Part shown: positions 5,579 through 14,921 of the stretch, one piece after another
How positions within the stretch are numbered: position 1 is the stretch's first letter
How the letters are laid out: every line of letters begins with the position of its first letter
From: CAYFJO01 sp964343305
Lineage (GTDB): Bacteria; Planctomycetota; Planctomycetia; Pirellulales; Pirellulaceae
Assembly: GCA_964343305.1 (NCBI GenBank)
Contig: CAYFJO010000192.1
Location: forward strand, 1 to 19,687
DNA: 19,687 nt
Reading direction: 5' to 3'
Position numbers and translations under genes: made by a program
Notes under the pieces: generated by a model
What the model saw: only the letters and a program-made list of their open reading frames with translations
What the model was told of the DNA's origin: nothing
The model's database searches: none

Positions 5579-6598
5579 CTATGGCGGGGCGGGGCGATCG
5601 ACGGTGAGTTTTGAGAAGCCGTTGGAGGGACGGACCATTTGTTTGTCACCGGACATGTAGACAAACAACGCTTCGGTTTTGCACAAGCGATTGATCAAAT
5701 CGATCCCACGTTTTGGCCCGAGAACGCTGATCGCCGATGCCAGCGAGTCGGCGGACGTGCAGTGGGGGGCGATCACCGTGACGCTGCTGCGGCGCGTGAG
5801 GCCCAAGCCGGTTTTGGGATCGAGGATGTGGGAATAGCGCTTGCCATCGATTTCGACGAATTGCCACACATCGCCGGACGTGGCGATTGCACAATTCGTT
5901 AGCCGGACAAATCGGCTCGGCGGGGCGTCTGCTTCAAGTGGCGCAACACCGATCAACCAACCCGCTTTGTCCGGTGGCGCGTCGCCGATCGCCAAATCGC
6001 CGCTGCCGTCGACCAGCGCATTTGGATGCCCCATCGAACGCAACACTTCGAAGGCTTCGTCGGCTGCGTAACCTTTGGCGATCCCGCCGAGGTCGAGTCG
6101 CATGTTCGGGCGGGTCAGCGAGATGCGGTTCTTGCCGCCATCGAGTTTGATGTGTCGATATCCAACGGCGGCCCTTGCCTCATCCAGGCGCTGCTTGGAT
6201 GGAAGTTGGCGTTGCCGGCGGGCGCGGCGCCACAATCGCGACAGCGGGCCAACTGTGACATCAAAGGCTCCATCCGTGTTGCGGCTGAGTGACTGGGACT
6301 GCCCGAGAACGTGCCACAGATCATTGCTAACGATGACGGGCTGTGTCGTGGGCGAAGCACGGCTCAGCCGGCTCAGTTCGCTATCGGGGTCGTAATCGCT
6401 CATCACAGAGTTCAACTCGCCAATGCGTGCATAAGCGGCCTCAAATGCGTTTTCCGCCGCCTTGTCACTTTCGGCGTAGAGGACGATCCTAAAATCCACG
6501 CCCATCTGTCGCTGAATCGCTTCAAAACGATGAACTTCTGCCGCCGGCTCGGCCGCAAGCGTGAGGAGTACGGTCGCAAACCACCCGGTTCCAGTCAT
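5579..6598 (-). CDS. apbE: FAD:protein FMN transferase (ApbE family), exported
   Basis: Transfers FMN from FAD to a Thr in target flavoproteins (for example Na+-pumping NQR or RNF subunits) on the outer side of the membrane. At 339 aa it has the normal family length. A short hydrophobic N-terminus (residues 5-20) serves as signal peptide. The motifs are in order: MSDYDPDSELSRL (66-78), GAFDVTVGPL (110-119), DLGGIAKGYAAD (169-180), DGSGDL (197-202, the usual GGN/GGD loop), YSHILDPKTG (255-264) and TSADSLAS (281-288, the metal-binding region, usually TADALAT). The stop codon is followed 2 nt later by the YjbQ fragment, indicating a former two-gene operon. No NQR/RNF genes are in the window; in planctomycetes such secreted homologues often stand alone. 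Confidence 0.92.
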   Translation of the reverse strand: MTGTGWFATVLLTLAAEPAAEVHRFEAIQRQMGVDFRIVLYAESDKAAENAFEAAYARIGELNSVMSDYDPDSELSRLSRASPTTQPVIVSNDLWHVLGQSQSLSRNTDGAFDVTVGPLSRLWRRARRQRQLPSKQRLDEARAAVGYRHIKLDGGKNRISLTRPNMRLDLGGIAKGYAADEAFEVLRSMGHPNALVDGSGDLAIGDAPPDKAGWLIGVAPLEADAPPSRFVRLTNCAIATSGDVWQFVEIDGKRYSHILDPKTGLGLTRRSSVTVIAPHCTSADSLASAISVLGPKRGIDLINRLCKTEALFVYMSGDKQMVRPSNGFSKLTVDRPAPP

Positions 6599-6748
6599 AG
6601 TACTTGTTCCATTAAAATCAGCCGCGTCGATTGATGATTCGTTGATCAGTGAGTATGCTATCTATCGTGGATTTTCAATTATAACCAACCAAACTAAGGC
6701 AGTCCGTCTGCCTCACTTCCAATGAGACAAATCAAGGAGAGAACGCCG

Positions 6749-8119
6749 ATGGCCAAGAATTCCAAGAAGTCCCCGGACAATCCAGCCAACGATACCACTT
6801 CACGACGCGATTTCATCAAAAAAGGGTCGTCCCTGTTAGTCGCTGGAGGCGTCGTCGCGGGCGGCATGCGAATGGTTCATGCAGCTCCGATGTTTGGCGA
6901 CCGGGAAATCAAGATCGGCTTGGTCGGTTGTGGCGGACGTGGAACGGGTGCTGCCATCCAAGCACTAAATACGATGAAGAAGGAAGATATCAAGCCAAAC
7001 GGTTCCGTGCGATTGGTAGCGATGGCAGATACCTTTGCTGATCGGCTGCAAGGTGCCTTTCGCGCTATCAAAGGAAAGCACCCTGATCACGTTGACGTTC
7101 CCGAAGACCGGCAGTTTGTTGGATTCGACGGTTACAAGGGAGTGATGGAATCAGATTGCGACCTTGTCATCTTGGCGACCTCACCCGGGTTCCGACCGCT
7201 TCACGTTGAGGCGGCTGTGAACGCGGACAAGCATGTGTTTATGGAAAAGCCGGTTGCAACCGATGTGCCGGGTGTGCGACGCGTGTTGGCCGCGACGGAA
7301 GAAGCCAAGACGAAAAACCTTGCGATTGCTGTCGGTCTGCAGCGTCATCACGAAGAACGATACATCGAGACCGTGAAACGAATTTGGGACGGTGAAATCG
7401 GTGACGTGGTTTACACACGCGTGTATTGGAATGGTGGCGGCGTTTGGGTGCGACCGCGTCAGGAAGGGCAGACGGAGTTGGAATACCAGGTGCGAAACTG
7501 GTACTACTTCAACTGGCTCTGTGGCGATCACATCAACGAACAACACATCCACAATTTGGACGTCGGTAACTGGGTGATGCAAGGCTACCCGGTTGAGTGC
7601 AACGGTATGGGTGGCCGCGAAGTTCGCACGGGCATCGATCATGGCGAAATCTATGACCACCATTTCAACGAATACACGTATGAAAATGGCGTCAAGATGT
7701 ACAGCCAATGTCGTCACATCAAAGGGTGCTGGAATGCTGTCACGGAATTTGCGCATGGAACAAAAGGGTATGCCAACGTGAGCGGCAGCATTTACAACGC
7801 CGACGGCGAACGCACGTGGAACTACGGTGCCGGTGGCGGCGGCGGTCACCAGGAAGAGCATTATGACTTGTTTGCCGCACTGCGACGTGGCGAGACACCA
7901 AACGAAGGCGAATACGGTGCGAAGAGTACGATGACGGCGATCCTCGGGCGTCTGGCCACCTACTCAGGAAAGATCGTCAAATGGGACAAGGCGATTGATT
8001 CGCAAGTCGCTTTGGCCGACTTCGATTCGTTTAAGTCGATGGATGATAAGGCACCGTTAAAGCCTGATATGGATGGCCGATATGAGATCGCCGTGCCAGG
8101 CAAAACGAAAGTGCTATAA
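6749..8119 (+). CDS. Gfo/Idh/MocA family oxidoreductase, Tat-exported
   Basis: An NAD(P)-dependent oxidoreductase acting on sugars or cyclitols, possibly a glycosidase-like enzyme of this superfamily. Residues 18-22 are SRRDF and are followed by a hydrophobic LLVAGGVVAGG segment, a twin-arginine signal, so the folded cofactor-bearing enzyme is exported. GLVGCGGRGTG (57-67) is the Rossmann nucleotide loop, EKPVATD (166-172) holds the conserved EKP catalytic-region motif, and GDHINEQHIHNLD (259-271) carries the active-site acid/base region. The total of 456 aa suits the planctomycete subfamily. ATG 6749 was chosen because AAGGAGAG lies 7 nt upstream; ATG 6722 is in frame but lacks a site. The gene is divergent from apbE and ends at the terminator at 8145. 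The substrate is unknown; neighbouring glycan genes suggest carbohydrate. Confidence 0.9.
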   Translation: MAKNSKKSPDNPANDTTSRRDFIKKGSSLLVAGGVVAGGMRMVHAAPMFGDREIKIGLVGCGGRGTGAAIQALNTMKKEDIKPNGSVRLVAMADTFADRLQGAFRAIKGKHPDHVDVPEDRQFVGFDGYKGVMESDCDLVILATSPGFRPLHVEAAVNADKHVFMEKPVATDVPGVRRVLAATEEAKTKNLAIAVGLQRHHEERYIETVKRIWDGEIGDVVYTRVYWNGGGVWVRPRQEGQTELEYQVRNWYYFNWLCGDHINEQHIHNLDVGNWVMQGYPVECNGMGGREVRTGIDHGEIYDHHFNEYTYENGVKMYSQCRHIKGCWNAVTEFAHGTKGYANVSGSIYNADGERTWNYGAGGGGGHQEEHYDLFAALRRGETPNEGEYGAKSTMTAILGRLATYSGKIVKWDKAIDSQVALADFDSFKSMDDKAPLKPDMDGRYEIAVPGKTKVL

Positions 8120-8144
8120 GGCAAACAGCCTTGAACAACAGATG

Positions 8145-8176
8145 AAACCCGGCTCCGACCAAGAGCCGGGTTTTTT
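8145..8176 (+). terminator. Rho-independent terminator after the oxidoreductase
   Basis: An 11-bp perfect stem (8145-8155 with 8163-8173, 7-nt loop) runs into a T6 tract (8171-8176) 26 nt after the oxidoreductase stop. The stop codon of the convergent giant gene (8175-8177) overlaps the T tract. The opposite strand has only three U, so it is mainly a plus-strand terminator. Confidence 0.9.
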
Positions 8177-11100
8177 ATTTGGAAGGATCCCCGGCCGAGC
8201 CGCCAAATAGCGACTTTCGAACCCGTTTGGGTTGGTCAGCTTTTGGTTTGGGCTTCGGAGGTGCGAAAACTTTCTTCACAGCACCGCCGATGGAGTCTAG
8301 CCAACTCTTAGGTTTTTCGGGCGCGCCGTCATCGATCGGTTCAACCGTGGGATCTGCGATTGGATCCTTCTGTCGGGCCGTGACGGTCGAGTCCATTTGT
8401 TCATCCTCGTCCAACACGGGCGGCAAGCGAAAGATCTGCGTGGGCCGCGAAGGTGCCGGTCGATCGGCAACTCGGAGTGGCGGCTTGGTGCTGGGTTTTT
8501 CGGGGCGGGGGCTCTTGCTGACGGCCGGCGCTGGCGGTGTGACTGCCGATGGATCGGGACGCAAGCTTGGTGGTTGTTCCAGTTTTGAAGGACGGGTCGA
8601 TGTCGATTTCGGTGCCTGCTTTTCAACTTTTGGACGTGTCGTGGATGCAGGCGGTTTGGCCGCGTTGGGTTTTGTCACCGCGACGGTTTCGCTACGAGTT
8701 TGTCCGGTTGGAATCGTGAGCCGCAAGGATTGCGCCCAATAGCTGTTCAATAAATCCTTGCAATCGTTCAGTTGGCCGCGTTTCAAGTTTTGTCTGGCAA
8801 TTTCGATGCGCTGCGAAATGGTTTCGAACTCATGGTTGTTCAACCAGATGTCGTACACCTCAATCTGGTCAATCCAGACTTCGCCGGTTCCTCGCAAGTC
8901 GAAGCCGATCCTGAGATCGTTCAATCCTGTGCGCGGCAAATCGCTGACGGCGAACAAATGAGGCGACCATGCCTCGCGCAGCGGGATCGCGCGTTGGGAA
9001 GTATTCGTCGCGCCGAATTCCCGATGACGGACAAACCGCCCGCCGTCGCTGCCACCTTCGATGACCATTCGAACACGCGGTTGCTGGGCTGCATCCCTGG
9101 TCCGCATCCAGGCCAACACGGCAATTCGGCCGGAAGGTGGTGGCGGAAATTTGTCACTTCGCACCCAAACGATGGGACCGTTCGTCCAATTTGTCGGCGG
9201 AATGCTGCGCAGATAGAGTGCGTGATTGTCGCCACGGCTGGCGTCTCGTTCGAGCCTGACGGTGATGCCGGCACCCGTCGCGGCTTGCCAACCAACCAGT
9301 GCCTGGTTGCCGCCGGCGACGTCGAAACCTGGGTTTTTTAGCACCTGTCGTGGCGGTCCATGACGTCGTTGCAAACGGCCTTCCACATCATCGATCGAAT
9401 GGACCAGCTCTTGAACGGCCTCACGATCTACGATCGCTTGCCATTGGAGCACTTGAACGTTTGGCGTACTAAACGACGCGGCGACGAAATCATACGGCCT
9501 TAGGCGCACGGACCATTTTCGCGTCCCTTGCGCAGCTCGCGTTTCGGGCACTTCCCAGTTGCCCAACGAACGGACTTTGTACGAACCGCCTGTCAAGCTA
9601 TAAACCGCCGTCGTGGGCCAGGGCGAATCGTTGACCAGGTAAATGTAGGTCTCGCCATTGTGACTCAGTGTCCGCGTGACGATCGGCTGTCCGATCCGAT
9701 GATCGGGGCCCACGGTTTGAAACGGCTTGGCCGGCAATCTTCGAAAGGCCGCAATCAATTCCTTCAACGTCTTTTCTTGGCCAAACATCGCCATCCGTCC
9801 GCCGGCCAGCAACACTTGCGAATCGGACGTGGCCAAGTCATGAACGAATTGGCGCCGTTGATCAAGGCCAACAAACGAATACTGTGTGGACAAACGGACG
9901 CTGGACACCGAAGCTTTGGAGTCATCCCCTTCGTACAGCGATTTCAGCTCCAGCGTATCGGACGGCATGAGAACCACGCTGCCATGATTGGCGGTGGATG
10001 GCCCCTGAGTGTCTTGGCTGGCAGCAAAGATTTCATCCCGTTGTGCTTCGGTGGCGAGATCGAGATTCAACGAATTGCGATCGGCGTGCTTCACCCACGA
10101 CGTCCGCAACAAGACCACGTTGTTGACCTTGCTCACTTGCTTGGGATCGATGCCCATGCGGAGCAGCGAGTCGTGCACGTTTAATTTGTGCTCGATGTTC
10201 ACCACCCTTGTGTCTCCCGGCTCGACGAACTGCATCGGATTGATTTCCGAAAGATAGAGATTGGCGGCCGGTTTCGCTGCCACGACCAGTTCGCCAACGG
10301 TTTGGTACCAATTGGCCAGTTGCCGGGCGCGCCACTGCATCCAGCGGGTGCGTAATTCCGCTTCGGTCACGCCCTCGCCGAACGGATCGCGGCCCGATTT
10401 CTGTTCGTCGGCCGAAAACCTCGCCAGCGTCATATCGTCGGCCCCCCAATCTTGATCGGGAAGCTGAACATAGGTCTCCATGCCAAATTGCAGCGCGACG
10501 CCGCCGAATGAATCATGGTCGCCATATCGCTGTGTCAACTCTTCCACAACGTTTTGAATCGCTTTCTGGACTCGCGGATCGAGCGGGTTGTAGTAAGGAG
10601 CCGCCCCATTCGACGCGCCGCGTGTTTCGATCCAGTTTTCGCCGTTGAAGTTGACGAGTTGGATTCCGGTCGTGCCGCCCGCCCGAATTTGCTTTTCCAA
10701 CTCCGGCAGCGGCGCAGAGAACTTCAGCGACGGGACCAACTTCAAACCCGCTCGATCAAACATTCGCAACAGCATCTCCAACACATCTTTTTGAAGGACG
10801 TCCTGGCCGGTCGAAAAGAAAACGCCGTCGTCGAAACGCGGTGTTGGACCTAGGCGCGCGCTAGGATAAATTGCACCACCGTCACGGGCCACACAAATCA
10901 TCGCACCGTTGTAGCCAACATGCCGCAGGTACTCTACCAGTCGCTGGCCGCGGCGATAATAGCTGTGCCAGTCCTTGAGCACGCGGCCGCTGGCTTCGTC
11001 TAGCGCGTCCGACGCGCCAGAGTTGTCGGCGAACGCTGGCCTGTCAAAGTAGGCTGCAAACAACCGCTCGTTCGGTTGCGATTGGATCGGCGCTTCGGGC

Positions 11101-12752
11101 AGATGCTCCGGCCCGGCGAGAACGCGAATCGTGCCATACATGGCCGCCGACTTTTGGCTACGGTTGGTCAACAGCAAGACTGGCTGCTTGGTACGTGGCC
11201 AGAAAGTCATGCGATGCGATTTGAAATCGACGGATGCGTCCGTTGCGTTCTTGCGAGTCGCAAGGCCGGTGTCCAATCCCGGTCCGTCAAACCGGCCGTC
11301 CGCGCCGAGTTCGAGAATTCGCATTCCCAACCGCTGATCGATATCGCCTGGAAAGCCGACTTCCACCACGTGCGGCTGCCCCAGCTCGCGCACTTTCAAC
11401 GGAATTGCCTGCCAAGCTTGAGGCGCGAGTTCCACGACCGTTTGCTCGAGCAAGCGGCGCGATCGGGCTTTGCCGCCTAGCAACGGTACGGCTACTTTCT
11501 TTCCGCTAAACATTCTTTGCGCGTTGAGACTGCCGGAAGGCTTGGTCCGATCGAGCAAACTTGCCGGCTGAATCGCGATGACCTCGTTCCACGATGCCGG
11601 ACGTGATCCGCCTGATTTGGCTACCAGTGACTTGTTGGGATCTCGGTCGCCGTCCACCACAACGACTTGCACGCGACGTTGGTGGTCCCAGGTGGTCTTG
11701 GACAGCGGCGACGTTATTTGCTTGCTGGAAAAATAGACGGCGATGTCGTAAGCACCCTCGTTCGTCGGCATCTTGACGGATATCGGTTTTAGCAACGGCA
11801 ATTGTCCGCTGGACGTCGATTGAATTTGCTGTTCGAACGTGTTCACACGCTGGCCCGTGCGGGCTTCGAGCAAATCGATGCGACAGCGATACGGTGCGTC
11901 CGATTCAACGGGAATCAAATGCGGTCGCACGTCGAATTTGAAGGTTTCCTTGGGCGCGAAAACGAGCGTATCACGTTCGAATTCAACGCGCAGATCGTCA
12001 CCCGGCGCGCGGCGAACGATCAGTAGATTTCCTTGTGCGTCCAACTCGGATCGATGAATGTCGGTCAAGAGACTCTTGATTTGCAGACGCAGCGACTTTT
12101 TGTTTACCGACTGTTCAGTGGGTGCCAGTTCGATCCAAATCTTCGAAGTCAGCGGTGCCTTGACCGAGAGTTTCAGGCTGTTATAGCCGCTGGGGCTGCG
12201 TTGGTTTATCACGGCCGATCCACTGGCCAGGTAAACCGATGCTGGCGAATCGATTGCAAAGCCATAAGGACGCACATCGATCAGTTCGCCGTCGTCGACC
12301 GTGATTCGCCCCCGCCATCGACGCTCGTTTCCCGCTCCCCACTCGATCCACAAATTGACGACCGGTGTGCCGTCCTCGGTTCGCGGGACGCGTATCCGTG
12401 CTCGATTTGGCTTGCTTGAATCGGCGTCCGATGTTGTTTCGGCGGGATCGCCGTCATCGTTGATGTCGACTTCCACCGGAGTGATTTCCGCGGGTGGACG
12501 GGACTCGTCGATGTCCTCGTCATCGGACTTGCTGAACGGTTTCGTAATCCCGTCGATAACCGTGTTGAAGAAATTGAACTGAATGTTGCGGGTTGGCTTG
12601 TTTTTGCTCGATGTTCCGCCGGGCCGAAGGCGGTTGCGAGGCTCGGCGACGGCAATCGCTAGCAATGCCGCACTGGCAACAACGGTCGCGCACAAGACGC
12701 AAGTGACACGAACAACTCGTGCCCTCGTTGAACGACCGAATAGATAGCTCAT
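8175..12752 (-). CDS. Giant exported protein with TIM-barrel glycosidase-like core and Pro-rich tail
   Basis: A 1525-aa protein with an N-terminal signal/anchor (RSTRARVVRVTCVLCATVV, hydrophobic to AIAVAEP). It continues with an acidic linker containing DINDDGD, which resembles one EF-hand loop, then about 450 residues of beta-rich domains. Around 565-1010 a probable (beta/alpha)8 barrel reads AAYFDRPAFADN, YLRHVGYNGAMICVARDGGA, FDRAGLKLVPSLKF, YYNPLDPRVQKAIQNVVEEL and FGGVALQFGMETYV, like glycoside-hydrolase-like families. Near 1140-1305 a jelly-roll module ends in GEVWIDQIEVYD, like carbohydrate-binding modules. From about 1360 a Pro/Lys/Ser-rich disordered tail follows, ending in a basic KKVFAPPKPKPKADQPKRVR segment. 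ATG 12752 was preferred to GTG 12791 because it starts just before the signal; neither has a clear Shine-Dalgarno. Probably surface-attached or periplasmic glycan processing; I do not recognise a named family. Confidence 0.75.
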   Translation of the reverse strand: MSYLFGRSTRARVVRVTCVLCATVVASAALLAIAVAEPRNRLRPGGTSSKNKPTRNIQFNFFNTVIDGITKPFSKSDDEDIDESRPPAEITPVEVDINDDGDPAETTSDADSSKPNRARIRVPRTEDGTPVVNLWIEWGAGNERRWRGRITVDDGELIDVRPYGFAIDSPASVYLASGSAVINQRSPSGYNSLKLSVKAPLTSKIWIELAPTEQSVNKKSLRLQIKSLLTDIHRSELDAQGNLLIVRRAPGDDLRVEFERDTLVFAPKETFKFDVRPHLIPVESDAPYRCRIDLLEARTGQRVNTFEQQIQSTSSGQLPLLKPISVKMPTNEGAYDIAVYFSSKQITSPLSKTTWDHQRRVQVVVVDGDRDPNKSLVAKSGGSRPASWNEVIAIQPASLLDRTKPSGSLNAQRMFSGKKVAVPLLGGKARSRRLLEQTVVELAPQAWQAIPLKVRELGQPHVVEVGFPGDIDQRLGMRILELGADGRFDGPGLDTGLATRKNATDASVDFKSHRMTFWPRTKQPVLLLTNRSQKSAAMYGTIRVLAGPEHLPEAPIQSQPNERLFAAYFDRPAFADNSGASDALDEASGRVLKDWHSYYRRGQRLVEYLRHVGYNGAMICVARDGGAIYPSARLGPTPRFDDGVFFSTGQDVLQKDVLEMLLRMFDRAGLKLVPSLKFSAPLPELEKQIRAGGTTGIQLVNFNGENWIETRGASNGAAPYYNPLDPRVQKAIQNVVEELTQRYGDHDSFGGVALQFGMETYVQLPDQDWGADDMTLARFSADEQKSGRDPFGEGVTEAELRTRWMQWRARQLANWYQTVGELVVAAKPAANLYLSEINPMQFVEPGDTRVVNIEHKLNVHDSLLRMGIDPKQVSKVNNVVLLRTSWVKHADRNSLNLDLATEAQRDEIFAASQDTQGPSTANHGSVVLMPSDTLELKSLYEGDDSKASVSSVRLSTQYSFVGLDQRRQFVHDLATSDSQVLLAGGRMAMFGQEKTLKELIAAFRRLPAKPFQTVGPDHRIGQPIVTRTLSHNGETYIYLVNDSPWPTTAVYSLTGGSYKVRSLGNWEVPETRAAQGTRKWSVRLRPYDFVAASFSTPNVQVLQWQAIVDREAVQELVHSIDDVEGRLQRRHGPPRQVLKNPGFDVAGGNQALVGWQAATGAGITVRLERDASRGDNHALYLRSIPPTNWTNGPIVWVRSDKFPPPPSGRIAVLAWMRTRDAAQQPRVRMVIEGGSDGGRFVRHREFGATNTSQRAIPLREAWSPHLFAVSDLPRTGLNDLRIGFDLRGTGEVWIDQIEVYDIWLNNHEFETISQRIEIARQNLKRGQLNDCKDLLNSYWAQSLRLTIPTGQTRSETVAVTKPNAAKPPASTTRPKVEKQAPKSTSTRPSKLEQPPSLRPDPSAVTPPAPAVSKSPRPEKPSTKPPLRVADRPAPSRPTQIFRLPPVLDEDEQMDSTVTARQKDPIADPTVEPIDDGAPEKPKSWLDSIGGAVKKVFAPPKPKPKADQPKRVRKSLFGGSAGDPSK

Positions 12753-13075
12753 CACAATTCGATTTAGACGCTCTTCAATAAGAATGGACACCCTTGTCCG
12801 TCAAAACTCGTAACGGACACGGCGGTCCGTCGCATCTGCCTATGCAAACTTCGCAGTTTTGCCAAAATGCCGTTAAATCTTCGCAGATTTTCCTGTTCTA
12901 CGGCATCGGCACAGACCATTTGACAGGATTAATCCAATTCATCGAATCAATCGAAATCATGCGTAGGATCGGCGTAATCCGGTGCCCCTGCTGTGCGATC
13001 ATCGACGGGGCTTGTGACGCTCGTTATCATATTCCACTGAGAAACAGACGGGAAACCTGCCTTTTGGAAATCGCC
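12753..13075. other. Divergent intergenic region of giant protein and sulfatase genes
   Basis: About 320 bp between divergent starts. It holds an inverted repeat TGTCCGT (12795-12801) with ACGGACA (12813-12819), a possible operator near the giant gene, and a perfect TTGACA (12920-12925) facing the sulfatase but without a good -10 box at 17 nt. An in-frame extension of the sulfatase frame back to 12794 is open but has no coding character. Confidence 0.4.
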
Positions 13076-14914
13076 ATGGTCTTTTGCGAATCGAATGTCG
13101 TTCGCTATGCCCTCTTCGCCTTTCTGTCCTTGTACACAACGAGGTTGCCGGTTCTTGCTGACGACCGGCCAAACGTCTTGTTGATTCTGACCGACGACCA
13201 AGGCTACGGCGATCTTGGCTTGCACGGCAATCCGCATCTCAAGACACCGCACATCGACGAGCTTGGCAAGCACGGCATTCGCTTCGAGCGGTTTTATGTC
13301 AATTCGTTTTGTGCTCCTACGCGAGCGGCGCTGCTAACGGGTCGATATCCGCTGAGGTGCGGCGTGTGGGGCGTCACTCATAACAAGGAATCGATGCGGG
13401 CCGAAGAGGTCACCATTGCCGAGGCGCTTCGCGACGCGGGCTATCGCACGGCCTGTGTTGGCAAGTGGCACAATGGCGAACAATTCCCCTACACTCCGCC
13501 CGGTCAAGGGTTTGATCATTTCTTCGGCTTCCACAACGGTCACATCAACAACTACTTCGATACCGAGTTGATTCGTGGTTCGCAGGCCGAGCCAACCAAG
13601 GGCTACATCACCGATGTGCTGACCGATGATGCAATCAAATTCATTCAAACGAAAAGTGACCAGCCGTTCTTTTGCTATGTCTCGTACAACGCGCCACATT
13701 CGCCGTACCAGGCGCCCGATCGCTACTATGACAAATACCGGGCCAAAGATTTGAGCGAAGCGGCGTCGGCGTTTTACGGCATGTGCGAAAACATTGATCA
13801 CAACGTGGGCCGTCTGCTTGCGACGCTAGACGAGTTGAAAGTGGCCGATAACACCATCGTCGTGTTTCTTACGGACAACGGCGGTACGGCGGGTGTGAAG
13901 ATCTTCAACGCTGGCATGCGAGGCGGCAAGACAAGCGTACACGAAGGTGGCTGCCGCGTGCCGCTGTTCATCCGCTGGCCAGCGAAATTCCGTGAGCCGC
14001 GGGTCGTGTCAAAGATCACCTCGCACATCGATCTCTACCCAACGCTGTTGGACTTGTGCGGCGTCGCCCAACCCAAAGGACCACCGATCGACGGCATGAA
14101 CCTGCGGCCACTTCTCGCTGGCCCGTCAGACAACTGGCCCGAACGCGTTTTGTTTACGCACAATCCCATCTCAGCCACTAATCGTTATCCCGGCGCAGTG
14201 CGAACTGAGCGCTATCGGCTGGTCCGAACGATTCGTGGACGCCAAGGCGGTTCTAGTGCAACGCCCGACGACAGAAGTGCGCCTCCCTGGCAACTGTACG
14301 ACATGCAGGCTGACCCAGGCGAGAAGCGAGATTTGGCCAAGCAGCGGCCCGACGAAGTGGCAAGTCTAAGCAAGTTGTACGAACATTGGATCGACGACAC
14401 GTCAAGCGCCGGACTGCGGCGGTTTCCCATTCCGGTCGGACACGCTGAAGAGAACCCCGTGTCGCTCAACGCACCTCAGGCATACTTCGATGGCAGTCTA
14501 CGATTCTATCGAGGGCCCGGATTCGCTCACGACTGGCTGACTGGCTGGACGGACAAGAACTCTAAAGCATGGTTCGACATCGACGTGGTGCGAGCGGGCC
14601 AATACGAATTGACTCTCCAATTCGCGTGCCCCAAAGCTGACGCTGGATCCAAGGTGAGTGTCACAATCGGCAAGTCAACACTTCACGCAACCATTCCCGT
14701 CGCCGAGGCCGCATTCGTGGATTTGCCGCACCGTGACGAGCGAGGGCGCAGCCGATATATGAATCGCAAATGGGGAACTCTTACGATTGGAACCGCGTCG
14801 CTGCCGCAAGGTCGCCAACGCCTTCTGCTCGAAGCGCTCTCGACCGCGGGCGAGCAAGTGATGGAACTGAAAGCAGTTTCGCTCGAACGGTTACCTTCAA
14901 AAAACCGCGATTGA
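13076..14914 (+). CDS. Secreted Cys-type sulfatase with C-terminal beta module
   Basis: Hydrolyses sulfate esters, probably on glycans. With the start at 13076 (612 aa), residues 1-28 are a signal peptide (YALFAFLSLYTTRLPVLA). PNVLLILTDDQGYGDLG follows, with the Asp pair at 40-41 binding Ca2+. FCAPTRAALLTGR carries Cys79 in the C-x-P-x-R signature that is converted to formylglycine. GKWH (129-132), PHSP (207-210) and DNGG (267-270) complete the active site. After about residue 470 a beta-rich module (RFYRGPGFAHDWLTGW, AWFDIDVVRAGQYELTLQFA, ALSTAGEQVMELKAVSLERL) resembles the carbohydrate-binding-like ends of planctomycete sulfatases. ATG 13076 was chosen for the signal peptide and the GGAAA before it. 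No formylglycine-generating enzyme is nearby, as is usual in these genomes. Confidence 0.93.
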   Translation: MVFCESNVVRYALFAFLSLYTTRLPVLADDRPNVLLILTDDQGYGDLGLHGNPHLKTPHIDELGKHGIRFERFYVNSFCAPTRAALLTGRYPLRCGVWGVTHNKESMRAEEVTIAEALRDAGYRTACVGKWHNGEQFPYTPPGQGFDHFFGFHNGHINNYFDTELIRGSQAEPTKGYITDVLTDDAIKFIQTKSDQPFFCYVSYNAPHSPYQAPDRYYDKYRAKDLSEAASAFYGMCENIDHNVGRLLATLDELKVADNTIVVFLTDNGGTAGVKIFNAGMRGGKTSVHEGGCRVPLFIRWPAKFREPRVVSKITSHIDLYPTLLDLCGVAQPKGPPIDGMNLRPLLAGPSDNWPERVLFTHNPISATNRYPGAVRTERYRLVRTIRGRQGGSSATPDDRSAPPWQLYDMQADPGEKRDLAKQRPDEVASLSKLYEHWIDDTSSAGLRRFPIPVGHAEENPVSLNAPQAYFDGSLRFYRGPGFAHDWLTGWTDKNSKAWFDIDVVRAGQYELTLQFACPKADAGSKVSVTIGKSTLHATIPVAEAAFVDLPHRDERGRSRYMNRKWGTLTIGTASLPQGRQRLLLEALSTAGEQVMELKAVSLERLPSKNRD

Positions 14915-14921
14915 TTCTGAA

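Noticed and set aside
9528..10184. Plus-strand 218-codon open frame
   Set aside because: It is antisense to the giant exported protein gene, a typical shadow frame in GC-rich coding DNA.
12794..13075. 94-residue N-terminal extension of the sulfatase
   Set aside because: The frame is open, but the signal peptide starts at ATG 13076 and the extension has no coding character; it overlaps the divergent promoter region.
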